In this document: one piece after another, positions 1 to 14,800 of the stretch
How the letters are laid out: each line of letters begins with the position of its first letter
Numbering within the stretch: the stretch's first letter is position 1
DNA from: Pagrus major
Taxonomy: Eukaryota > Chordata > Actinopteri > Spariformes > Sparidae
Direction: 5' to 3'
DNA: 64,000 nucleotides
NCBI RefSeq assembly: GCF_040436345.1
Contig: NC_133235.1
Span: 15,170,160 to 15,234,159 of the forward strand
Notes under the pieces: model-generated
Databases searched by the model: none
Told to the model about the DNA's origin: nothing
Seen by the model: the letters and a program-made list of their open reading frames with translations, nothing else
Made by a program: the position numbers and the translations under genes

Positions 1-2747
1 ATCACCTCTCAAACCCTGAAGAACTTCATGTTACGTCCTTCAGATGATCAAACGGATCACTCTGAATGCACCAAACTCTTTCCTGAGAACAGGCTTTCCA
101 AGTCCAGAAGGAGCTGCTGCCTCAAAGCTTGAGACTCCTCTGCTTCCTTTAATCTCCGTCTCCCTCTTTGACATCTTTTCGATAATGGATGAGGGCTTTT
201 TTTACCTCTGTACCAGCTAACAGTGGTGGAATCTTTTTATACTTTATAATGTAAATATTCAGTACATGAAGATAAAGCAATTCTTTTGACCCAAACAGCT
301 GAAGACATTATTGATGGTCCCCCTGTCAATTTTAAGATGATCCATCACCAAGAGCTGCTTAAACCCGTAGACTCCAGTAGACCTCAGGAATGTTGAATGG
401 AGTTCACTTAAATTAATAATTTCCCACTTAATCCATACAGATAGCTCAATCTAAAAACAGGAGGAAACTGACAATCATAAGTTTGATTCAACGGATTTAA
501 AAAAATAAATAAATAAACAATAAAAAACAAAAAACAAAAAACAGACAAAACAACACATTTTGCGCTAAAACTGAAAAATGAAAAGAAAAGCATCCCTGTC
601 ACGGAAAGAAAGTAACTTTAGGTCAATTTGACGAATACGTGATCCACAACATTTCTCTCCGTTCACAGTCTGACAACAAAATAGATTCTTTACCGGATGA
701 ACACTCAAAATAAAACACTTTCCACCCACACAGCAATGTCATAAAAAGTAACAGCAGTAAAGTGGTGGTAGACTCGCCAAATTTCTATGTGGGAAAGTCA
801 CTGTGACCCACTGTCAGTCCTCCCTACCCAGACTTCAGTGCACTCATCCGATGTTCATTGGCATCAGGATCTCTCTACCAACACAATATAACAGTATTCA
901 TAAGATTATAGAGTGAGCTGAGACATTTTTAGATTTACTAGTGGGAACTGGGTTATAACCGGCAATAAAAACAAAACTGTGCAGCTGCAGCACAAACACA
1001 ACTGATTTATTCATTCATCAATGGTAGAAAAGGCGTTAAGGTAACAAGATGGGAGAAAAGAGAATCAACAAAAATATCTTATAAAAATCAACCAAAAATT
1101 ACCAGGACTGTTCATTTTAGAAGATTATTTACAATTTGTACAATATACTATACCGCTTTGTGAACTCTGACATAGTGCCCTACGATTGGTCACTGTGTCA
1201 GAGTTCACGAAGCGGTTCAATTGTGACTATGACATAAGAATAAATGGATTGATCAAGAAAATATTCATCAGATTAATCCATGAATCCATAATCACCTCCA
1301 CCTCAACCAACTACAAGACAAAAAAGTTGGTAAACATTAATGCATGGGTAATCATTTACTATTATACCATAGTAAATTATTAGGTATCATCACATTTAGT
1401 AAAGTAACATTTCCACTGTAGGACTTCCGGTTGAAACTGGGTATTTTTACAGTGTGTTATTAAACTTGTATCTTGCAGTAAACATGTATGTAACACTGTG
1501 ATCCTACCCTCTCACTGAAGTTACATAGTGCAGAAACAAGTGATGGGGGTGGAGTGGCTGAGACAGAGACACCATTCACCCTATTACCAGACACTGTACC
1601 ATCAAAATGATTTTTTTTCGCTGCAGGTGAAGTTAACATGATGGATGAGCCCAAATATTGCACAGCTATATCTCATTGATTACATTGACTCAGACAGTCA
1701 GGCCCAGTCTTTGTCCTCTGCCTCAAGAAACAGTCATGGCACAGAATCGTTCAGAGGACGGTCGAGGCTTTCTCTAAAAAGTTAAAGCTGTTAATCTGTC
1801 CTTGAAAAGTGACACTTTTCTCTAAAGACTTCTTGTAAAATGTAAATGGATTATACAGAGCCTCTCTGTTGAAGTAGGAACACATTTTGGTTATAAAGAC
1901 ACTGCAGTGTGACAGCGGGCGCTTTTTCTGCTCATGATGCCGGAGCTGAGCTGTGACTGAGAGGTCTGAGTGCCTCTGATGGATTTTCGAATGCCACACT
2001 CTCCGGGGAATCCTCAGTTTGATCCCCTCTCCTCCTCTCCTGTAGGTGGACTAGGTGGACGCGAGGGACTCTCCTACGCAGTCGACGGCAGACGCCGGTC
2101 TGTCTTCTTTCAGGTTGTTACCATGGAAACCCCAGGAGGAAGCTGGTTGTTGCTGCTGTTATCCTTATCTTACATTTCTCCTGACCTCCACTCCCACAGC
2201 TGACATTCATTCATTGTCTGTATTTGGTTTACTTGTCTCTGGTGAGAATCACACACCTGAAGGCACATTATATCCAGTCTGTTTGTATTTTATCCGCTTT
2301 CGTATGCACAAGATCGCCTTTCAGCTGCTTGTCGTCGCCCCTGATGAGAGCAGAGCGACAGCCAAAGAGCAGATTAGGGAGGAGGAGAAGTCTGTTTCAA
2401 TCAGCTTCCAGTTTGCTCCCAAAGCAGATTCTTCATGCTCAATTTACGAGTACTGTACGTGCAAAAGGAAGCCAGCCGGCCTTTGAATAAAGTCAGAGAC
2501 CAATTGACACAGAAAGGATGCTAATTAATCCAGTGTCATTAAAGCTTTGTGTGTGAGCTGAATCTGAAATGACCCGAGTGTGTAGTTTGCATCAGAGCTC
2601 GTTTCTTATGTTTGATCTTATAATGAGTTTCATCTTGGAGGTCACGCTGGCCAAACACACTGAGCATGTCCTCCATGACTTCTGTGTACATCTATGTTTT
2701 CTATCATTACTGTCAAAGCTGATCTTTGTTTTTCTTTCTTGTTTCAG
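1..2747 (+). other. ak5 intron, window-truncated
   Basis: No exon was recognised. The exon expected next upstream (the QNAAPLVKYFQE region of AK domain 1) is not seen here, so it lies before the window. The stretch holds AT-rich unique-looking sequence and one strong hairpin at 1152-1216. Confidence 0.6.
1152..1216 (+). repeat. 26-bp-arm hairpin (short inverted repeat)
   Basis: Arms 1152-1177 and 1191-1216 are inverted complements with 24 of 26 matches and a 13-nt loop. Both mismatches become G-U pairs if the + strand is transcribed, so an ak5 pre-mRNA hairpin would be fully paired. It could be a pre-miRNA-like structure or the collapsed ends of a MITE. Confidence 0.75.
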
Positions 2748-2838
2748 TTGGATGCTGACCGAGATGAGGAGGAGGTCTTCTGTGACATCAGCATGACGCT
2801 GGACAACAAGCTGTTTCCCTCCAAAGAGCCTGCAGCTG
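2748..2838 (+). CDS. ak5: ak5 exon: end of AK domain 1
   Basis: 91 nt starting in phase 0 after a pyrimidine tract and cag, ending phase 1 before gtgaga. It encodes LDADRDEEEVF...DNKLFPSKEPAA, nearly the same as human AK5 at the end of its first kinase domain. This is the first ak5 exon recognisable in the window. Confidence 0.93.
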
Positions 2839-5800
2839 GTGAGATGATCACACCTTTTTATAAAACAATGAGACAACGCTGGAGTTTTTTATGTTCAGAG
2901 AGGTTTAATAACTGCGCAACAAGAGCTTTATTGCCACTACATTTATTTGATAGCTTTAGTTACTAGTTACCTTGCAGATCTAGATCAAAAGTGCATGAAA
3001 AATGAGCTTGGTAACTGGTCAGTCCCAGATTTCCCATCTGCCACATCAATATGTCAGATAAGAAAGCTGAAAAATGCCAAAGAGAAAGGGTTGTGTTAGA
3101 TGCACAATGGACAAACGCTGGAGCATGGACAATATATAGTTAATATTGGCAGTGCAGAGGTGGGTGGTGCGTTTAGCTGGGGGAGGGGGGCCCCAAATCA
3201 AATTCTGCTTAAGGCCCCATAAACCTTGGACTGGCTCTGCTTCAGGATAAATTGAGATTGCTTCATAACCAGTTAAAAACTCCTTGTAGTAGCTTTAAGA
3301 TTAATAACTGTAATATATTGATGGTGAAACAACAGTGAAGTTAACTTTGCTTTATTGCCGTGCCTCCAGATTTCAGAGCAGCTTCTTTCCTCAGGCGGTG
3401 AGACTCCTCAATTAATCTCCAGCACTCTGCCATGAAAAATAGTTTTAATTTTATGACTTGCCTGACCTGGATAAGTCAGAATCCAACCCAGAGACAGGCA
3501 AAGAAAAAAGCCAATCTTTGGGCCAAATGATGATGAAATATGATGCAACGGATATGCACCAAAACTCCAGCAGTCAGAGTGAAGAACATCCTCAGGGCTT
3601 GTATTGCTTTTTCGGAGTTACTGGTACATGTGTTCAGTGTAGAAACATCCACACACAAGAAGAGAGAAGCCATAAACATCACCCACCTACCACCAGAGCT
3701 GGCACAGCAACCAGTGCAGCAGGGTCAGCCACGCTTTGTGAGAAATACTGAACAAGGTTAGAATGAATCTTTGATCAGGCAGATGGCAAGAGACTATATG
3801 AATTATGTAAGACCTGATAATTTACTGTTTGAAAATATGGCAGACGGATTCCTGACCTTCTTTGACTGAATGTTGGTTTAATAGATATGATCAGTGAGCG
3901 CTCTGCAGGTGTTTCTGCTGTGATTTCATAAGTGATAGACATCAGAAAGGTTTTAGAAAAATGTTAACGTTGGCACAGAACTGAGCTGGCAAAGTACGCC
4001 TGGTTTTTGGTAGCAGAGCAGTCATTATTTTCATGATAATCAAGTGTAGGTGTGAAGTGTAACCGTTCCAAAGCAGAACAGAAATCCCACGTATTTTGTG
4101 GTGCACAGGCTGCTTCACTGTTTTACTGTAGCACATTTTGGTTTAACAAAATGCTGCTCAATGTTTTTAGGCAGTCAGTTGGAAAAGGACTGGTTAAAAT
4201 CTTTACTTCGTGATTTTCTGGCAGATACCTGAAACTTCTAGAAATCTAATCGTGATATATTCTCAAATGTTCCTTAATTTAAACAAACATTTTTGCTGCA
4301 GTTCCCTTTTAAGTGGTTAGTGAAGGAATAGTTCTATATTTTGGGAAGTACACTTATTTGATTTCTTGACGAGTGTTACATGAAAAGATAAATACAACTC
4401 TCATATCTCTCTGTTAAATCGAAGGGTATAGCCAGCAGCCTGTTAGCTTAGCTTAGCATTGAGACTGGACCTGCATGGTGAAACAGCTAGTCTGGCTAAA
4501 GGTGACAAAATTAGCCTGACAGCATCTTTGAAGCTCACTAATCAACACGAAACAATAATACATTGTTTTACAGGAGGTTATTTAGAAGGTAGCAGGACTT
4601 TTTACAGTTGGAAACTAAACACAAACAAATGCTATTAACTATTTTTCCAAAGAATACAGATCTTAACTTCACACATGAAGCAAGCCACGAGGAGTACTGT
4701 TGAGTAAAGATTCATTTATGGTGGGGTACGCAACACTTATGTCGCTCAACAGAAATCAAAAAGCAGCGTGAAGTTTTGGTCAAATGTTTCAGTTGTCTCC
4801 AAAGCAGACGTTATCCTCAAGCAACATGTCTGTTACATTATATCATCCCGATCAGTATACTGTATTTATCCAACAGACCAAACTGTTGAATGGCACGCCT
4901 CCATGGAGACGTTAGTGTGACTCAGTGTGACTACACCAGCACACTGTGCAACAAAGTATGACGGTGTCCACCACCTGACAAAATTCTCCAGGTGTACTTT
5001 TCTTTTGTTCTTGGATTTCTGGAGTTTTGCCCTTTGTTTCTTCTATTTTGGGATTTTGTGGATTTGGATTTTCAGCTTTTGTGTGGTTAAAGCTCGCCTT
5101 TTGTTCAGTTACTTCTGCCTCAGTGTCTCGCCTTTGGGTCCTCTTTGTTAAACCATGATAAATTGTCAGAATGTTGGCAAGGTACATTACTGCAAACCAC
5201 AGATACGTTGAAACTATGCCTTTCTTTAAGTTCAGTTTTAATTCTGTCTTGTGACAACACTGTGTTTATGCTCGGGTTAGGTTTACACACAAAAACCACT
5301 TAGTTAAGTGGAAAGGGAAAAGATCATGTTTTGGCTTAAATACAGCTGGCTCCTTAAAAATATCCAGTCTCAAACTGCAGTCACTGATTTGGCCTCCTCA
5401 TCTGTAACTCCACCACCCCTCCACTCCCTATGACACGTTTTGTACAAATGTCAATTGCCAAAATTTTATCCTGGGCCGTCATAAATCAGGCCTTAGGCTC
5501 TGTTCCAAGGCTGGATTTTTTGTTGATAGCACTGTCACAAATGTCAATTGGATTTGAAATGAAGAGTTGTTACTTTGAAAAGGCACACACAACAGACCAG
5601 TGTGTGTCTTCAATGTGTGTCTATTAGAATATAATAAATCATCCCTTCAGTTCAGTGGATAAAGCATGGTGAACTGATGAAAAGCTGTGCAACATGTTTT
5701 AAATTTGATCATCTTAGAAGACTTCTTTGTCCGAGGTTCCTCCACTTTTTTGCCAGATTGTTGATGGTCTAATGTTTGTGCGGATCATAAAACCCTCTAA

Positions 5801-8800
5801 GAACAACTTGTGCTTTTGGGCTTTATAAATCTACTTGGCTTGTTTAATGTTTATGGTTCATTCTGTTCAGGCACAGTTGCAGCACAGCAGGAGGCTGCGT
5901 AGGAAGAATATGTCACGTACGATGGTTATTAGTAGGCTAACCACCAATCAAATCACCAGTTTTAAAAGCACTCCGCCAAAACACTTGGGCGTTTTTGTGA
6001 TGAACAGTTTGGAGCAGATTTGCCCAAACAGACTCAGTCGGGAAGGAATGGAGGATCGTGTCACGAGGTGCAGAAACACCATGAGAGAACATATGGCACC
6101 TCAGAATAGTTCAGAAGGAGAAAACATGTTTAGATACAGACGAGAGCAGGACTCCTGCCCAACAAGAAGACCAGCTTAGTGAGTGAGCGGCCAAACAGAG
6201 CTGTAAACGGACAGTTAAAGACAGTTTGGCCGTGGTATGATTATGACAGACATTTGACCCACAAGTCATCGATAAAAAACAATTGACAGCTTCTCTTTTG
6301 AATCTGTACGCCAGGTGATGAAGGCCAGGCACTTAATATGATGGAGGCTCACATTTCCAGTGATCCTTGACATCAAAATTGCTTTGTGCTACTTGACAGC
6401 TACGTGACACACTCCTGCAGCTCCTCTCCGCATGCTTGAGAGCAGTCATGACAGGACGCTGAACCACCAAATAGCCGCAGGTGTACTTGTACCACTTGAG
6501 AGAGCTCAAGAAATCTCAAAAATAAATCTTTGGGAAAAATGAGAAACGTTTAGATTCTCATTAAGGAACAGAGAAACGATTTCTACTGTGAGAATAATAT
6601 TGTTTTTAAGATAATATGTTACTCGCTGTTATAGAAGATCTTTTCCTCATTTAGGGCATGATTTACTGAAGACTGAAATAACAGTCTACTTATATACAGC
6701 AGTTATGTAGCCCACTTTGCATCTAAGAGCAGCGTGACATCTGTGCATTTGTCAAGACATCCTTCTGCATATGTTGTCTGTATAATAGAGCATCTCAATA
6801 GGTGTTCCATTCAGAGTGGAGTGCACACTGAAAGGACGATGAAAAGGTCCATTTCTGCACCTTGAAACTACACATCGGAAAAATCTGATATCCCGGCCAC
6901 ATGTGTGCGATCTGTAGCTTCAACCTCATATCCTCTCAGAGAGGAAGGGTAAATTTCATCAATCTGCTCGCATAGAAGAGTGTAAGGAAAAGCTGTGGGA
7001 AACAGAAATAGATTGGCAGTAGTTTGAGCAAACTGTTGCCTCCAGGTCCGTCTGCTGCTTCTAGTGGCGTATTTTCACAAGAGAGAGGATGATTATCACA
7101 GCAGCACATGTGGACCGACCTGAAGTGCTGCTGACGACTGCAGCCTCGGCCACCTGACATCACCGGCCTCAACAGCAAAACAAAAATGTCCACGCTGTCA
7201 TACCTCAGCCCCTCACTTTCCAAGGGAGAGATGACATGCTGCTGATGCTTAAGTTATGAACTGCAGGGAGGGCACAGGCCGATTTCTGTTGTTGTTGGTT
7301 GATTTTCACTGCAAATCTGGTGCATTCTGAGGTCTTTTAAAATAATGCATGTAAGAAATTCACAGCTGCCCTCTCTCTGGACTCGTTTGAAGCTGCATCC
7401 TCACAGACGCTAACCCAGTTCTCTATTAGGCGGGCGCTGGCATGCAGGAAATGCAGGAAAATCTGCCGAGGGGAAGTGTTATTCACGACCCATTTCCACC
7501 CGGCAGAGGGAATGAAGATGCTATGTGTTAGAGTTTATCACAGCATCACCCTCGGCAGCTTTCTGACAACAGGACGTTCCGGTTCAGTTCAGGTTCAAGA
7601 GTCAATGAGGCCAAAATTAACCTCGATTGTGGATATTTTATGGTCCTCTTTAAATTGTGCTGCACAGACTGCACATCAAAGTCCAGATGTTCAGCTGTTT
7701 ACATCTGGAGGTTTGATGCTGCGTGTGGTGGTGGTGGTGCACATGACACCAACTGACAGTAAATCAGTAATGTAATTTACTGTGATGTGATTTGGCAGCT
7801 GACAGTATGTACGAAACATGTTCTTTACAAACAATCTGCTGAATGTTTGATCTTTAATGAGACCTGACTTGTGCTGATTATGATTATATTTACATTTTCT
7901 AGACATGAGGTGTGACTTTTGAAAACTATGAAGGTTTTAAAATTGAAATGATCAGTATGATCAGCTAGTTCGCCAAACAATACAAACACATCGAAGCCCA
8001 CCCTAGAGCCTACAACAGCCAATGAGTGATCATGTAGACAAGTGACCCACTCTCTCTTCTTTGTCCTCTCTCCTGAGCCACTGACACGCCAGCCTCCGGA
8101 TAATTGATGCGTCATGTAGCCAATGAGATTTCAAATCCAGTGATATTTAATTTATTACAGTTTTGAAAGCCATACACTTGGAAATTTAGTTTATGTAGTT
8201 TCGAAATAGGCTGTTTTCCCACCTAAGCACTTGATTTTGACTATGTTATATGCATAGAGTAAGTGTAAAGTAAGTGTTAATAAATTTTAACCTTGACCAT
8301 TTCAGGCCATATGATGTGGACCCATTGTGTTTTCCAGCTAATAGGAGCAGCTACAGGTCATCTTTGGGGTTTGAACTGTTCAAATACATTTTGAAGACAT
8401 CACAATGGGCTTCAAGACAAATACTGTTAGAAAATTAAGATAATCATTAGTTGAAATGCTGAAAGTTTGAATGTAGAAGACACGTGTTACAAAAAACATT
8501 GAGACTAATTAAATGTGGCACTCATGAAGGCTGGAACTAAATTGCCCATAAGACAAATGAAGATCAATGTTGCATGAATGATAACGACAGAATATAGGTC
8601 ACTAAAGTGTCTGTTTTAAAATCTTTAGTTACACAGTTAATCTTGAAATGGCCGACACTCGTGCCACCTCCTTTAAAATAAGTAATTTGAAGTGAATGAA
8701 CAGAATCTCTGGTTCCCATCACAGTTTGATGATTGTTTTGCTTTCCTGTGTTCAGGTCCCAGTGAGCTGGATCTCAGTGTACTGGGGGAAACCAGCAGCC

Positions 8801-11800
8801 TGGCAGATGTTGCTTGCAAGTACGAAGAGGTAAGAATTCATGATTGAATGTGGACGGTGATCTGACACTTTTGTGTGTCTGCTGTTTTTTTATTTTGAAG
8901 AAGAGAAACTTTTCTGTAATCGTTTTATCTTTTCATTATGACATTTTTTTAAATTTTCAAAAATGGCAAGTGGTGATCTCGATTCAAAGGCTGGATGATT
9001 CAGCAAAGCACATGTCCAGAATAGGAGAATGCTGTTGTGTAATACTTGGCGAGGGTGCAGACGAGCATGATTCCTCCACGCGATCCTGGTGCTGCAGTGA
9101 AGCATAACCCTGACCCTCTGTCTCATTTCCCATCCTCCTCCGAGTGTCTGCAAACAAATTGCTCAGCTCTCTTGGCCTTGTTCTATACATCTTTTCTGTT
9201 TAGCTTCTACTTAATTTCTCCAACTCAAGGTTTTTTCTTTCTGCCTGATGGAGGTTCTTTATTGTTCTACAGTTTTCTGAGATGGGTTTTAAAGGCGTAT
9301 TCTCTCTTTCAACAGCATGACGTTTCACCCCTATACAGTACATTGAATTCACACTCGGGAGATACTATTCAAAAAAATGAATGCTGGGGTCATGTCAACT
9401 GAAATATGTTTGATACTATTAGAGAAAATAACCAACGCAGTAGTAAAATTAATCGCTCCACTAGCCATGGCAATTAAAGGGCTGTTGTGATATTGATCAA
9501 GTGAATCCCCGTCCATTCGCTCTTGTTTTACCTTGGTTTCTATCATTCTCCCTCTTCACTTTCTTTGCCTCCTCCATCAGCGAGAGTGTAGAGCTTCCAC
9601 AGTTATCCCGACCTGTTCAGTCGTTTAGGTATGAGGATGTGTTGGATGGCAGACAGAACAGCTTCGTGAAAGTGAGGCTTATAGGGAACCAATCTATACG
9701 TGGATGGTGACATTTTTCTACAGTCATTCCTCTGTGCAATCAGTATTTACTTCAGAATGCTAAGCGGAAGCAAAAAAGTTGAAAGAAAATCGGAATCTGC
9801 CGAAATTGAAAATAGGAATCAGCCATGAAAATTGCAAAAGCACAGTACTAGTGAATGTATTTAGCTACTATCCACCACAGGTATACAGTCCATATTGCAT
9901 GTTCCAGCCTTAAGAAACATCTGGCAAATACAAATCTACTTTGTTCATTATCGGACACTGATGGTGCATCATCAGGTCAGAATATTGGCACAAAATATCA
10001 GCCCAGACTGAACCCTGATCAGAACTATGAAACCATTATTGCTGCAGATACCTAATGTATCAAAGGCTGCAGTCATTTATCCTCAGCCTCGATATGCATC
10101 TCTTACTGTCCACAGAGCTCGTCACAGTGTTTAATCTTCACCAGCCCTGTTCACAATTACTCTCACAGCCGGGTGTTACCTGTCAGACAACATCCTGCTG
10201 CGAGTCTCCTGGGCTCCATGACCAACCGTAATTTCCTAATAAAACACTCTCAGTCATGACAGACAAGAGAGAACTGGTCGATTATTATTGACCAGTGTCA
10301 CCTACTCATCACCATTCAGACACATTCAGAGCCAGGATGAAGCCTGGTTGGTCTATCAATAAAATACAGCGGTAGTCCTTGTAGAGGAAGCCACAGAGCG
10401 GCTCAAGGACGAGGGGAGTGCAAACAAAACAAAAACAGCAGCCGGCTCGTTGAAGGCAGCGACGTCACTGTGCAGCACTTCCTGTGGCGAGCAGTGACAC
10501 CCTTTTCTGTGAAGTGGAACGAAGACGGCGTGCAGCCTTGTCATCCCATATTTGTGCCCTCAGATATGAGGAGGAGATGGATTTTGTGAGCGTGCTGATC
10601 CGCAGAAGGTGGCAGAGGAGTGGGACAGAAGGGCCGAGCGGCTATTTTTGGGTTCCCGGTGTCAGATCTCATGAATATTTCCCTCCAATTAGTTGTTGCT
10701 CTTTACCACTTCTCGTTTAGTCCTGATGAAACAACATCTTGTGTGGCTGTAAGTCCATTTTATTATTTGATGGTATATTTGTCCTATTCCCATTAATAGC
10801 TGGCTAAATGTAAACAATGTTAATGTATCAGTTTAATAAAAATAATGTTTACATGCATAAATCTTTAAACATAAACAAACAAAACAAATCTTTTTAACCT
10901 CTAAAGTTAAATATCAGGCTGTCGTGTCTTTCAGAATCAAAGAACAAGATCCTCTCTCTGATTTTACTGTTTGGATCAGAGGTGTCAAAAGTACACACAC
11001 ACTTTACTCAAGCAGAAGTGCAGCTACTTGTGTAAAAATAAAACTCTTTTAAAAGTAGAAGTACTGGTTTAACTTCTTTACTCAAGTAAAAGTAATAAAG
11101 TACAGGTTCTGAAATGTGCTCAGAGTATAAAAGTTTCCCTCAGGACATTTCTGTGCAAAGTTAACTGAACCTCACATCATATTAATATAATTCAAAGACT
11201 ATTAAACTTAAAACTTAAAGGTAGAATCAGTAGGATTTGTTCCAGCTGTTCCTAAACGCACCAGAAAGATAGTAAACATTATCAGGACGGCAAATAGCAA
11301 CATTTTGGGTTGGGAAAAGGCAGAGGGCTGCAGGGTCTTTGCAGATATGAGACACTAACATGCCTTTTGTCATCATTCCAGTCTCCCTCTCTGCCTTGTT
11401 ACGTCCTTTACGTCGTTTCGTCTCGCTACGTCGTAGCAAATTGTGCTGCACATCACAAAGCCGCTACCTAATGATGATGAGTTTTTCAACCCCCCAGAGC
11501 GTCTCCAGGTTCATTTTGACAGACATGATGGTTCAATATTTTTGTCCTGAGGTTTGAATCTAATGAGTTGAGGGCGACCGCCGCAGCTTATTTGATTAGA
11601 TCACACAGGTGACTCACTCAGAGTCTGATGTGAGAGAATTATAGCAGGAGTAAATATTGGAGAGATAAATTTTGTTGCTGTCCTGCTCGTTTGATTTTAT
11701 TTTTAATTTCCAAATTCCAGACAGCCTCCACATTTGCTGAGAAAATTCACTCTTCCCTGTCAACAACTCATCTTCGTAGTAGTAGTTATGTATTTACATT

Positions 11801-14800
11801 ATCTAGACTGCATCATTACTTATTAGTTGATTAGTTGAGTTGATGTATGAATAACTGAACCTGCAAAGTAACTTGTATGTAAGTTATCACAGACATTTTA
11901 TTTTGGGGACTTATTAATCATAAATGCATTTATTTCTGTTTTATTAGTAACATAAAATGGACTACAAACTACATGTCCTTACACAACCTTGTGTTGGAAT
12001 GTAACTAAGTACATTTACTCAAGTACTGAGTTTTTCCATTTTCTGCTATTTCATACTTCCACTCCACTAAGGAGGCAAATATTGTAATTTATTCCACTAC
12101 ACATAACTATACTGTAGTTACTAGTTATTTTGCAGATTACATTCTGCATCATAGCCAAAGTAGCGTATTTTAAATGAATATATTTTAACGGCAAAGGGAT
12201 TTGAAAAAAGGAAATTACTTTTGATGCTGACGTATTTTTAATATCAGATATTTTAAAACTTTTATTCAATATCTGTTTATATAGGTGACTTCCACCTTCA
12301 CCAAAGAAATATTTTAAAATGATATCTTTACTTTTTTGTTTTGTTCGAATCTTGTATCTTGTAAATGTAGTGGAGTAAAAACTACAGTATTCCCCTCTGA
12401 AATGTAGTTGAGTAGAAGCATAATATAGCATAAAATGGAAATAGCTACTTCTTTAATATTACTAGTTTTTTTAGACTAACCCTCCAACAATGTTGCATTT
12501 TATTGAGCTGACTGCTTGGCAATATTGGACTGTAGGGATGACGGTCTGTCAGTTGATTGGTCCATCACTTTGGTCCTGAAGGAAATATCTCAGCAGTTAT
12601 TGGAAGAGAAAGAGGAAACACTGTCTCGCCTCCATCCGTTCAACAGTTTTGCGGCACGGTGTGTAATGAGCGTTGCAGCATCACAGAGCTGCGAACATGG
12701 ATACAGGCTTTAGCTGTTGTTTTTGAATGTTTGCGTAGGAGTGTGTGTTTATGACATGTGTTGTGTGTATCACATACGAACATCAACTTCCCAGGAATTA
12801 AGAAACTAGTGTTTGTGTGTGTTTATACGCATATCTTGCCTCCATCACGTGTAAGCAATGCGTGCTGTGCATGTGTTTCTCCCTCTCTCTGACTCATCCG
12901 ACCAGTTGGTGTACCCACATGCCAAGCTGGCTCGTCGTTGGCACCCAGCACTCCCCCACACTGACGGCATTTATTTAACACGAACAGAGCTCTGCTTCAC
13001 TTCAGTCTGGGTCTCCTCTGAGTGTAACTGCATCTCCACTTCACTATGACCCCTCTGCCAGCAGCCACATGTCTAAATCACAACCATTAGAAGACAGTTT
13101 CAGAGCAGTATGAGGTCAGAGCCAGTAATAGATAGAAATGTCAAGGGAGGTTGTTTTTCTTTTTTTTCCTGCAATCGTCTGTCTGCATGATGCCAAGCTG
13201 TTAGTGTACTGACAGTCAGCCGTCCCCATACTGAAAAATTGCTCTGTAAAATACAAGAAAAGTCAGTTTCATTCTTTGGCTGCAGTCTGAGAACGAGGAC
13301 AGAAAATTATAGTTACTTAAGTGACATACACCAACGATCCACCTACTGTAGGGTTGGAAGTATTGAAGCTATTGGATGAAGAACTGCATCTTCTCACGGA
13401 CTGAATAATGATTTCTTTGGACCTTTTTTGTAATCCTGTCTATTATCTTCTTCTTGAGATTTTTAATTGAGGACCGGTTTAATCATCCAGTACAGTTTTT
13501 AGGAGCGTTTACTGATCTGATGCACCTCTAGCTCCAGGACAACATAATCTGGGTTGTCCAGCTCATCTGCATGACAAAACAACTATGTCTAGGCGACATA
13601 GACACAACTCCTCAGGTTAAATGGGTACTCATGCCATATATCATTAAAAAGATTAGATTCTAGTGATTCAATTCATGCCAAGCATTTCAAGATGAAACCA
13701 CATCAGGCCGTTACAATCGACACACAATCAAACAAACAAGCATTTCAAAAGTTTTGGCAACTCACCAATGAAGCGTCCTGATCTTTCATGCATCAAATAT
13801 TGTCGCCTCTCATTCTTTATCATTCAGTAGATCAATTTCAGTAAAATATTTAGTCCAAAACACAGTATTCCATTTTTAAATGGCCATGCAATAGCAACAA
13901 ACTACGATCACATATGCTTTTATGTAATTTTATTTTTCATATAACACTCAGTAATATGAGCTTCAATGCCCGCCCGGAGCCTACAGCAGCCAGCGAGTGA
14001 TCGCCTGGACAGGAGACCCACTCCTTAGTCTTTCCTCTCTCCCCTGAGCCACTTACACGCCAGCCACTGGATGATTAAATAAATAATAAATTAATAAATT
14101 AAACTTTTTTTCTCAGAGTACATATTATCTTTTCAGTGAGCAGACGTATTTTTCTTGATATTATTTTTGCCCTTTTGCACCTGATATAACACCAGGATGT
14201 GCATTCTTTCATAAAATGCAAAAACAATTCAGTTAAATTATTTGGACATAGTATGAAAATGAGAATAATAACATGTTTTTCCTTCCACACTAAGTCGGCA
14301 GACGGTAATCTCACGCTGCATTTATGTGCATATTAGATGTTTTTCGCTCAAATGTGATGTCGGATGCTCCGTTTTCACACATTCAATTGCTTTTCGGTGG
14401 GAAGTAACAGGAAACATCGAGGTGATGAAGCACGTAGCTGCATTCCTGAGAGACATGGCTTGTAGAGACAGTAGATGACATGTTTCCAGTCTGATTTTTG
14501 TAAGTGTGTGGCATGATTTTAATAGTTTCTACTGCCAGCAAACATTATTAGATTCTCAAAATCTGATTTGTATTTGTGACATTCCCTCTCTTCTCTCACA
14601 GCTTGGTGTTTTCATGACTGATCAGTTTCTGCTTGCCTTTTAAATGATCCATTAACATTTCAATTTTGAACCATCTTCGCCTTCAGGGAACGATTTATCT
14701 CCATTTATTAAAAAACAAAGCTAATAATAAACGAGAACAAAATGATTTTTTTTTTTTTTTCTTTGGCTAAGTAAGGTAAAAGAATTTCTGCTCTTATCTC

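Larger units (their letters stand above)
2839..8755 (+). other. ak5 intron (5.9 kb)
   Basis: No coding sequence was recognised. It contains a hAT-end-like fragment (3181-3239), a percomorph dispersed repeat (4316-4600), a reverse copy of a second repeat (5195-5460), and one copy of a two-copy repeat (7991-8107). The rest shows nothing I can name. Confidence 0.6.

Noticed and set aside
2055..2486. 143-codon + ORF as a missing upstream ak5 exon
   Set aside because: Its translation has no resemblance to AK domain 1 and lacks a fitting acceptor/donor pair in the needed phase.
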